NCBI RefSeq assembly: GCF_000746525.1
Contig: NZ_CP009048.1
Span: 1,853,501-1,917,500, forward strand
Origin: Pseudomonas alkylphenolica
Lineage (GTDB): Bacteria; Pseudomonadota; Gammaproteobacteria; Pseudomonadales; Pseudomonadaceae
Reading direction: 5' to 3'
DNA: 64,000 nucleotides
Below the pieces are notes generated by a model. The model was not told the DNA's origin. It saw only the letters and a program-made list of their open reading frames with translations, and did not search any database. A program made the position numbers and the translations under genes. Shown here piece after piece: positions 58,333 through 64,000 of the stretch (its first letter is position 1; each line of letters opens with the position of its first letter).

Positions 58333-59811
58333 TTATAGCTTGAGTTGGCCAATGGCCTTGTTCAATTCACCGGCCAGGGTGGCCAGTTCGCTGCTGGTGG
58401 TGGCCGAGTCGACGGTCTGCTGAACGGTCTCTTCGGTGACGTCGCGAATACTCACCACCGCCCGATTCATTTCTTCGGCCACCTGGCTTTGCTGCTCGGC
58501 GGCAACGGCAATCTGTGTATTGCTTTCACGCATCTGTGCGACCGCACTGGTGATCTCGGCCAGGGCGGCACCGGCTTCCTGAGCCTGCTGGACGCAATCG
58601 TCAGCCTTGAACGAGCTTTCCTGCATGAAATCCACTGCATCACGGGTGCCTGCCTGCAGCGCTGCAACCATGGTGGTGATTTCATCGGTGGAGGCCTGCA
58701 CACGCTTGGCCAGGTTGCGCACCTCATCGGCGACGACGGCAAAGCCACGACCCAGGTCGCCAGCACGGGCAGCTTCGATGGCCGCGTTGAGGGCCAGCAG
58801 GTTGGTCTGCTCGGCAATGCTGTGAATCACGCCGACCACGCCATTGATTTTCTGGCTGTCCTCGGCCAGCTGGCGAATCATTTCGGCGGTCTGCTGCACG
58901 CCGCTGGACAATCCGGAAATCGAGGTCTGTACGCGGCTGACCACTTCCTGGCCGCTGCCGGCCAGGGTGTCGGCAGTCTGCGACAAGTCGCGGGTGGCGC
59001 CGGCATGCTGGGCGATGTGATAAACCGTGGCCGACATCTCGTTGATCGCGGTGGCGGCCTGATCGGTTTCGCTCTGCTGGCCGAGCATGCCGTGGCGCAC
59101 GTCGTTCATGCTCGCGGCCAGGCGCGCGGCACCGGAGTCGAGCTGGGCGGCGGTACGCGCCACGGTGTTGACCACGCGGTGATAGGTGGTCTGCATGGCG
59201 TTGAAGGCGCTGGCCATCTGCCCGACTTCATCGCCACAGGACAAGGGCACCCGGGCTGAGAGGTCGCCGGTCTTTTCGACATGCAGCATCACGTCCTTGA
59301 GGGTGTTGAGCTGGCTGAGCAGGAAGCGGATCAGCAACTGCGAGGCGCAGAGCATTGCCAGCATCAGGATCAGCACGCAAACCGCGTAGTTGGTGAAGCG
59401 GTCAGTAAACACCTGAAGCAGGCTGGGGGAGGGGGCGAGAACGGCAATTTGCTGGCCGTCGCGGCTGATTACCTGGGCGCCGCTCAGTGGATCGGTGCCG
59501 GTCAGGGCCAGCCCCTGCAGCTCGACCCAGCCCTGAGCGCTGGCCAGGGCTTCGAGGTTGTGATCGGCAAACAAGGGCACTTGCCCCGGGGTGTACTGCA
59601 GCCACAGCGGGTTTTGCGGCAGGGCCTGGCCAGCCGGCCAGGCCGCCAGCAACTGAGCCTCGGACTGGGCCTTGGCCTGGGCTTCCTGCGCCCTGGCCTG
59701 TTGCTCCAGGTGCACGGCATACAGCACCAGGAACAGGGTTGTGACGAAGGCCACCGCATTGACGGCCCAGAATTTGTATTTCAGGGAGATATTGCTAAGC
59801 CAGGCACCCAT
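58333..59811 (-). CDS. Methyl-accepting chemotaxis protein with small periplasmic domain
   Basis: 492 residues if ATG 59811 is used ([20 protein letters not shown] then forms the first span right after the start); the frame is open to 59901. Periplasmic part only ~115 residues (about 40-155), second span [24 protein letters not shown], and signalling domain with [23 protein letters not shown]. The ligand domain is not one I recognise. No CheR pentapeptide at the end (IGQLKL). Transcribed behind tatD. Confidence 0.88.
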   Translation of the reverse strand: MGAWLSNISLKYKFWAVNAVAFVTTLFLVLYAVHLEQQARAQEAQAKAQSEAQLLAAWPAGQALPQNPLWLQYTPGQVPLFADHNLEALASAQGWVELQGLALTGTDPLSGAQVISRDGQQIAVLAPSPSLLQVFTDRFTNYAVCVLILMLAMLCASQLLIRFLLSQLNTLKDVMLHVEKTGDLSARVPLSCGDEVGQMASAFNAMQTTYHRVVNTVARTAAQLDSGAARLAASMNDVRHGMLGQQSETDQAATAINEMSATVYHIAQHAGATRDLSQTADTLAGSGQEVVSRVQTSISGLSSGVQQTAEMIRQLAEDSQKINGVVGVIHSIAEQTNLLALNAAIEAARAGDLGRGFAVVADEVRNLAKRVQASTDEITTMVAALQAGTRDAVDFMQESSFKADDCVQQAQEAGAALAEITSAVAQMRESNTQIAVAAEQQSQVAEEMNRAVVSIRDVTEETVQQTVDSATTSSELATLAGELNKAIGQLKL

Positions 59812-59897
59812 GGAAGGTCTTCTCTGATTGAGCGGAAACATTGTTGGCAAGGTGCCATCATTGTGCCGAACCGAGCAGGGGTGCGCCTTGATATGCG

Positions 59898-60704
59898 TCA
59901 AATAATCGCGGGCAGGGTAAAGAAGGCGCGTGCACAGGCGGTGGTATGGGCTGCCAGATGCTCGGTGCTTTCGTTCCGGTGCAAGGCAACTTCGCGCAGT
60001 ACTTCAGTGAGGAATGCCGGCTCGTTGCGGCCGCTCTTGGGCTTTGGCCGCAGGCTGCGCGGCAACAGGTACGGTGCATCGCTTTCGAGCATCAGCCGGC
60101 CCTGGGGAATACTGCTCACCAATGGGTGCAGGTGGGTGCCACGGCGCTCGTCGCAGATCCAGCCGGTGATGCCGATGTGCAGGTCGAGATCGAGGTAGCC
60201 GAACAGCGCGGCGCGTTCGCCGGTAAAGCAATGCACCACCGCGGCGGGCAGGCGGTCACGGTAGTCCTTGAGGATCGCCAGCAGGCGCTCGCTGGCATCA
60301 CGTTCATGGAGAAATACCGGCATCTGTAATTCAACCGCCAGCGCCAGTTGTTCCTCCAGGGCTTTCTCCTGCTGTGGACGAGGGGAGAAATCACGGTTGA
60401 AATCCAGGCCGCATTCGCCCACCGCAAGCACCCGGGGCTGCTCCAGCAAGGCCCGCATCTGCCGGGCACTGTCGCTGCTCCAATGGCTGGCATCGTGAGG
60501 GTGAACACCGGCGGTGCTGAACAGCCGTTGGCCACTTTCATCCAGCGCCAGGCACAGCTCCAGCGCCTGTTCGCTACCTTCCAGGCTGGTGCCGGTAACC
60601 ATCATTTGCACCACGCCGGCGGCCTCGGCGCGCTCGAGAATCGCTTGGTGTTTGTCGGCAAAACTTGGGTTGGTCAGATTGACGCCGATGTCGATGAGTT
60701 GCAT
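59898..60704 (-). CDS. tatD: TatD-family metal-dependent DNase
   Basis: 268 residues. [21 protein letters not shown] start, [54 protein letters not shown] and [12 protein letters not shown] give the TatD amidohydrolase core with its Glu, His and Asp metal ligands. It is a 3'-5' nuclease for single-stranded or damaged DNA. Ends 86 bases upstream of the MCP start. Confidence 0.93.
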   Translation of the reverse strand: MQLIDIGVNLTNPSFADKHQAILERAEAAGVVQMMVTGTSLEGSEQALELCLALDESGQRLFSTAGVHPHDASHWSSDSARQMRALLEQPRVLAVGECGLDFNRDFSPRPQQEKALEEQLALAVELQMPVFLHERDASERLLAILKDYRDRLPAAVVHCFTGERAALFGYLDLDLHIGITGWICDERRGTHLHPLVSSIPQGRLMLESDAPYLLPRSLRPKPKSGRNEPAFLTEVLREVALHRNESTEHLAAHTTACARAFFTLPAII

Positions 60705-60826
60705 GGTGCTACCTCAGGCCGCTGGCCGGCCAGCATAGCAAAGCTCGAGTAATTTCGATAAATCGAAGAACTTCAACGAGTTGTCGTGGTCTTTTGCGGT
60801 CAATTGTCATGGAGTGACCGCAGGCT

Positions 60827-62281
60827 ATGACGCCAACCCCACACGCGCGGACCTTGATACGGATGACCCGAGCGCTGTTTTTGTTGATCGTGCTGGGCTT
60901 TGGGCTGCTTCTGGCAGGCCCGGCCAGCGCGCGCCTGCCCGGTCCGCAACAAACGGTGAGCAAAACCCAGGCCCGCGACCTGGCGCAGATTCGCAGCAGC
61001 CGGGTCCTCAAGGTGCTGGTCAACCAGAGCCGCAACAGCTCCGGCGAAGTCAAAGGCGAGCCGGTGGGCGTGGAATATCACCGGCTGCGTGCCTTTGAGC
61101 ACTACCTCAATGGCCGCGCCCGCGATGGCCAGGAAATTCGCCTGAAAATCATTCCGCGGGCCAAAGAGCAACTGCTGGCAGCGCTGCAGCGTGGCGAAGC
61201 CGATCTGGTGGCGCCGGGCGAACTGCTTGACCCAACTTCTACCCGTGGTCTGGTGGCCAGCGATCCGGTGGTGGACAACGTGCCCATGGTGCTGGTGGGA
61301 CGCAAGGGTGAACGCAGCTTTCAGCGGGTCGAGCAGTTGTCCGGGCGGACCCTGGCCCTGACCAGTGCCAGCGCCGTCGGCGATACCCTGCATGAAATCA
61401 ACCAGAAGCTGGCCCTGCGCAAGCTGCCGCCGATCAAGGTCGAATGGGTCGATCCGACATTGGCGGTGGAAGATGTTCTGGAAATGGTCCAGGCCGGGAT
61501 TTTTCATCTGACAGTCGTCGAGCAGCCAATCGCCGAGCGTTGGGCCAGGGTCATGCCCAAGCTGCGTATCGATCGCAAAGTGCAGGTTGCCGCCCCGGAG
61601 GCGATGCGTTGGTACGTGCGGCGCGATGCGGTGATGTTGCACGCCAGTGTCGACCGCTTCTTGCAGGGCTACCGGCCGCCGGAGAACCAGGATGCGGCAT
61701 TCGAGCGTATCTATCGGCGCCTGTACCGGGTGCACAATCCGTTGGCGCGCAATGACCGCAAACGGCTGGAAGCGCTGCGACCGGTGTTGCAGCGTCATGC
61801 CAGTGAACAGAATATCGATTGGTTGAACCTGGCCGCGGTGGCCTTCAAGGAGTCTTCGCTCAACCCTGCGGCCCGAGGTGCCGGGGGAACCCATGGGTTG
61901 ATGCAGATCACTTCCAGCGCGGCGCAGCGGGTGGGGGTGAGCAACATCAGTAATGTCGATGGCAATGTGCAAGCCAGTGCGCGCTATATGGCGATGATTC
62001 GGCGCAAATTCTTTTCCAGTAACCAGCTTAATGAGCGCGAGCGTATGGCCTTTACCCTGGCGGCCTACAACCTGGGACCGGAGCGGGTTCAGGCAATGCG
62101 GGCAGAAGCGCGGCGCCGGGGTTTGAACGGCAATCAGTGGTTTTTCCAGACCGAGCGTATCGCCATGGAGCAGGTGGGGATGGGGCCGGTCAGTTACGTC
62201 AACAGCGTTAACAAGTACTTCCTGGCATTCGACCGTGAGCGGGAGTCGCTGGAGGCTAAGCGGAGCAAGCTGGCCCGGTAG
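60827..62281 (+). CDS. MltF-like lytic transglycosylase (SBP_bac_3 plus SLT)
   Basis: 484 residues. Signal peptide either from ATG 60827 or ATG 60863 (TRALFLLIVLGFGLLLAGPASA). Residues ~55-275 are a solute-binding-like domain (SRVLKVLVNQSRNSSGEVKG); ~310-470 the SLT domain with catalytic E342 in VAFKESSLNP, then GTHGLMQITSSAA, ASARYMAMIRR and TLAAYNLGPERV. It cleaves murein to 1,6-anhydro products in the periplasm. A repeat element starts one base after its stop. Confidence 0.92.
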   Translation: MTPTPHARTLIRMTRALFLLIVLGFGLLLAGPASARLPGPQQTVSKTQARDLAQIRSSRVLKVLVNQSRNSSGEVKGEPVGVEYHRLRAFEHYLNGRARDGQEIRLKIIPRAKEQLLAALQRGEADLVAPGELLDPTSTRGLVASDPVVDNVPMVLVGRKGERSFQRVEQLSGRTLALTSASAVGDTLHEINQKLALRKLPPIKVEWVDPTLAVEDVLEMVQAGIFHLTVVEQPIAERWARVMPKLRIDRKVQVAAPEAMRWYVRRDAVMLHASVDRFLQGYRPPENQDAAFERIYRRLYRVHNPLARNDRKRLEALRPVLQRHASEQNIDWLNLAAVAFKESSLNPAARGAGGTHGLMQITSSAAQRVGVSNISNVDGNVQASARYMAMIRRKFFSSNQLNERERMAFTLAAYNLGPERVQAMRAEARRRGLNGNQWFFQTERIAMEQVGMGPVSYVNSVNKYFLAFDRERESLEAKRSKLAR

Positions 62282-62415
62282 GGGCGGGCTTGCCCCGCGA
62301 TGAGGCCTTTGATTGCCCAGTATTTTTTGAGCATATCCATTTGCCAGGGTGGCGCGGAATCACCTTTCCGCCCTTACGGCGGCTTACTTTTTTTCAGTCG
62401 AAAAAAAAGTAAGCA
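62282..62415 (+). repeat. Dispersed repeat element, copy 2, left part
   Basis: Matches copy 1 from the REP palindrome (GGGCGGGCTTGCCCCGCGAT) through GAGCATATCCATT, the CCGCC/GGCGG hairpin and the A/T hairpin. It stops at AAGCA 62415 where an IS begins; the element resumes at 63671. Confidence 0.85.
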
Positions 62416-62449
62416 TGGAACTGTCCCTTGGCAACGGACGCCAAGAAGC
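62416..62449. repeat. IS inverted repeat, left (distal to orfA)
   Basis: Begins TGGAACTGTCCCTTGG and ends with CCAAGAAGC; pairs with 63637-63670 with two mismatches. OrfB stops 7 bases inside. Confidence 0.92.
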
Positions 62450-62455
62450 TGGGTG

Positions 62456-63316
62456 TTAAGGATTCCGCCTCAAGCCCTTTGCATAAGCGTTCGGTGAACG
62501 ATAACCCAACGCCGAATGCAGCCGACTGCTGTTGTAGAAACCATGGATGTAGCTCGCGATTGCCCCATAAGCTAGCCTCTTGCTCTGATAGACCCCGCTT
62601 GCTTCTTCCTTCTTAAGCGTAGCGAAAAAGCTTTCAGCGACGGCATTGTCCCAGCAGTTTCCTTTGCGGCTCATGCTCTGCGTAAAGCCTTTTTCGGCCA
62701 ATGCTTGGCGAAATTTGCTGCTCGTATATTGGCGTCCCTGGTCGGAATGGAACACAACCCCAGAAGGCCCCAAACTGGCGTTCCAAGCGTTGATAAATGC
62801 GCGCTCAACCAAATCATCCGGCATCCTGTCCGCCAAGCTGTAGCCCAGCACCTGGCGGGTCTGGATGCTTAAGACCACCGCCAGGTACAGCCAGCCTTCT
62901 CGGGTTGAAATGTAGGTGATGTCGCTCACCCAGGCTGGATTGGCGCTCTGTACCGAAAACTGACGGTCAAGCACATTGCGTGCGACAGGCTGGAAGTGGC
63001 GACTGTCCGTGGTCTGGGGCCGGAAGCGAGCCTTGGGTTTGCCATGGATACCTTCCTCGTGCATCAGCCGCGTAACCCGTTTGTGGCCGACTCGATGAGG
63101 TATCTGACGCAATGCCTCGACCAACCGTGGCCGCCCATAGGTGCTTCGACTGGCGGCATGGATCCTGCGCAGATCAATTCGAATCTGTTTGTCTGGATCT
63201 GGGCGAACCGGGCGGTTTAGGTAATCGTAAAATCCTGAAGCTGACACGCCCAACACCCGGCACAACAAACGCACCGGGAACTGAGCCCGCTCTTTAGCGA
63301 CGAAGGCGTATCTCAC
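62456..63316 (-). CDS. IS3-family transposase OrfB (DDE integrase core)
   Basis: 286 residues from GTG 63316, overlapping the orfA stop (GTGA). HTH_21 N-terminal part (FPVRLLCRVLGVSASGFYDYL, STYGRPRL), then the rve core: D in WVSDITYIST, D in VVFHSDQGRQYTS and E in NAVAESFFATLKKE, the DDE triad. The normal enzyme is OrfAB, made by -1 frameshift at 63346-63352. All motifs intact, so the IS is probably active. Confidence 0.95.
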   Translation of the reverse strand: MRYAFVAKERAQFPVRLLCRVLGVSASGFYDYLNRPVRPDPDKQIRIDLRRIHAASRSTYGRPRLVEALRQIPHRVGHKRVTRLMHEEGIHGKPKARFRPQTTDSRHFQPVARNVLDRQFSVQSANPAWVSDITYISTREGWLYLAVVLSIQTRQVLGYSLADRMPDDLVERAFINAWNASLGPSGVVFHSDQGRQYTSSKFRQALAEKGFTQSMSRKGNCWDNAVAESFFATLKKEEASGVYQSKRLAYGAIASYIHGFYNSSRLHSALGYRSPNAYAKGLRRNP

Positions 63317-63606
63317 CTGGACTCTTTGGCAAAGAATACCGCCGCCTTTTTTAGGATTTCACGCTCCATTTTGAGTTCAGCATTCTCGGCCCGTAATCGC
63401 GCCAGCTCGCTGCTCTCCTTGGTAACAGGTTGACGCTCCGGTGAACTCAACGGAAGACCTTTGCGTGACGCATCGACCCAGTTATCCAGCGTCTTAACAG
63501 ACATCTCTAGCTGACGAGCGGCTTCGGTTCTGCCGACCGTTTCAGCCAGTGCAACAGCTTGGGCCTTGAATTCGTCGGTGTAGCTACGGCGATTTGGTGG
63601 GTACAT
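63313..63606 (-). CDS. IS3-family transposase OrfA
   Basis: 97 residues from ATG 63606 with TTGGAGG upstream (an alternative start lies 4 codons earlier). HTH: RRSYTDEFKAQAVALAETVG and AARQLEMSVKTLDNWV; C-terminal leucine-zipper ELARLRAENAELKMEREIL, then KKAAVFFAKES. Binds the IS ends. Confidence 0.93.
   Translation of the reverse strand: MYPPNRRSYTDEFKAQAVALAETVGRTEAARQLEMSVKTLDNWVDASRKGLPLSSPERQPVTKESSELARLRAENAELKMEREILKKAAVFFAKESR
63346..63352 (-). promoter_or_regulatory. -1 slippery heptamer AAAAAAG in the IS
   Basis: On the minus strand the orfA codons read CTA AAA AAG, so A-AAA-AAG is in the correct phase for -1 slip; the new frame is open through to orfB. This gives the OrfAB fusion transposase. 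Confidence 0.8.
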
Positions 63607-63636
63607 GGGAACCTCCAAGTTAGCGATGTAAGTATC

Positions 63637-63670
63637 GCTTCTTGGCGTCCGTTGTCATGGGACAGTTCCA
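63637..63670. repeat. IS inverted repeat, right (proximal to orfA)
   Basis: Reverse complement begins TGGAACTGTCCCATGAC. Directly followed by the GCA target duplication and the rest of the host repeat element. Confidence 0.92.
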
Positions 63671-63895
63671 GCAAAAAATTCTCGCCCCACCAGGGGCCCT
63701 ACGCTGCGCTTCGGGTCCCTTCGCTCCGGCGTCGCTACGGGGCATTGCGAGCAACTCTACGCTTCGCAACTTCGGCTAACGCCGAAGGCGCTGCGCGCTA
63801 GCCCCTCCACGACACCTCCACTCAGCCCTACTGGTTAACGGGGCGGGTGGATCAAGATCAAAAGCAGAGCAAGAGCACAATTCGCTTCGCTCTTG
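63671..63895 (+). repeat. Dispersed repeat element, copy 2, right part
   Basis: GCAAAAAATTCTCGCCCCACC onward matches copy 1 from 31326, with a ~12-base deletion (a GAGCTACGAGTTGCAAGCAAC-type stretch is shorter here) and only one unit of the 17-base tandem repeat. It ends with GCAAGAGC...GCTCTTG followed by TTTTTT (63878-63901), a likely terminator. Confidence 0.85.
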
Positions 63896-63925
63896 TTTTT
63901 TGTGTGGCAACGACCTTGGTGCGGG

Positions 63926-63955
63926 TTGACATTCCGCCCGCCGCTTCTCTAGGAT
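63926..63955 (+). promoter_or_regulatory. Sigma70-type promoter
   Basis: TTGACA at 63926-63931 and TAGGAT at 63950-63955 with 18 bases between, right after the repeat element and pointing to a gene beyond the window. Confidence 0.55.
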
Positions 63956-63963
63956 GCTGACTT

Positions 63964-64000
63964 GCGCCGATTTAAACAGCTACTTGCGGGGCGCAGGAGA
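63964..64000 (+). ncRNA. Start of a structured mRNA leader (truncated)
   Basis: GCGCC at 63964-63968 pairs with GGCGC at 63990-63994 around a loop starting GATTTAAA. The arrangement resembles the first helix of the SAM-II riboswitch, but the part needed to judge this lies outside the window. Could simply be a leader hairpin. Confidence 0.25.

Larger units (their letters stand above)
62416..63670 (-). mobile_element. Complete IS3-family insertion sequence (1255 bp)
   Basis: Bounded by inverted repeats 62416-62449 and 63637-63670 (34 bases, two mismatches, starting TGGAACTGTCCC) and by a GCA target duplication (62413-62415 and 63671-63673). The uninterrupted copy of the host repeat at 31190 shows the empty site AAGCAAAAAATTC. 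It carries orfA and orfB on the minus strand with an A6G slippery site, the full IS3 layout. Confidence 0.95.

Noticed and set aside
1..64000. CRISPR array or tRNA/rRNA genes
   Set aside because: No regularly spaced direct repeats and no cloverleaf or rRNA-like sequence was seen on either strand by reading.

Overview
The window is a chromosomal piece of a Pseudomonas. Codon use is GC-rich, Pseudomonas REP palindromes occur, and the host genes (an Aer plus GGDEF/EAL pair, kdpFABCDE, a PACE efflux pump, dctA) look most like the P. putida group; the species call is inference. There are three parts: the right-hand 27 kb of a lambdoid/HK97-type siphophage prophage, about 34 kb of host genes, and a repeat element split by an insertion sequence at the right edge.

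Prophage (1 to about 27.2 kb, left end outside the window). Everything reads rightward. The order is the C-terminus of a DnaB helicase, a YbcO-like nuclease, a VRR-NUC nuclease, an internal tyrosine recombinase, small genes, a holin, an HNH endonuclease, a candidate cos region, TerS/TerL, HK97-type head genes, lambda-type tail genes, host-recognition proteins, and then endolysin with nested Rz/Rz1 spanins. The tail chaperone has a textbook -1 slippery heptamer at 13277-13283. Two cargo (moron-like) genes sit in the late operon, at 3477-3962 and 13603-14013. The second encodes an exported protein between tail chaperone and tape measure, the position where HK97 carries its superinfection-exclusion gene. 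Hairpins or terminators directly precede several structural genes and probably set dosage.

Host part. 27.9-30.0 kb: a family 2 glycosyltransferase converging on an O-antigen-ligase-like polymerase/ligase. 30.3-31.1 kb: a TauE/SafE permease. 31.6-35.0 kb: an amino-acid or amine oxidation module (XRE-cupin regulator, FAD oxidoreductase, RidA, YkvI-like transporter). 35.1-38.6 kb: a dCache chemoreceptor with the amino-acid-binding residue set, and a divergent LysR/PACE pair. 38.6-43.2 kb: an unknown lipoprotein, two GntR regulators, a DctA-type transporter and a small XRE protein. 43.4-46.7 kb: Aer and a PAS-GGDEF-EAL protein. 46.8-54.65 kb: the complete kdpFABCDE potassium operon with a probable KdpE box. 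54.7-62.3 kb: patatin, small lipoprotein, CHAD, thioesterase-like, DUF962, MCP, TatD and an MltF-like lytic transglycosylase.

Repeats. A roughly 380-bp non-coding element occurs twice (31190-31570 and 62282-63895). The second copy is interrupted by a complete 1255-bp IS3-family element with 34-bp inverted repeats and a GCA target duplication; the first copy shows the empty site. REP palindromes lie at 31190, 39760-39896, 54663-54747 and 62282. The last 75 bases hold a sigma70-like promoter and the start of a structured leader for a gene beyond the window.
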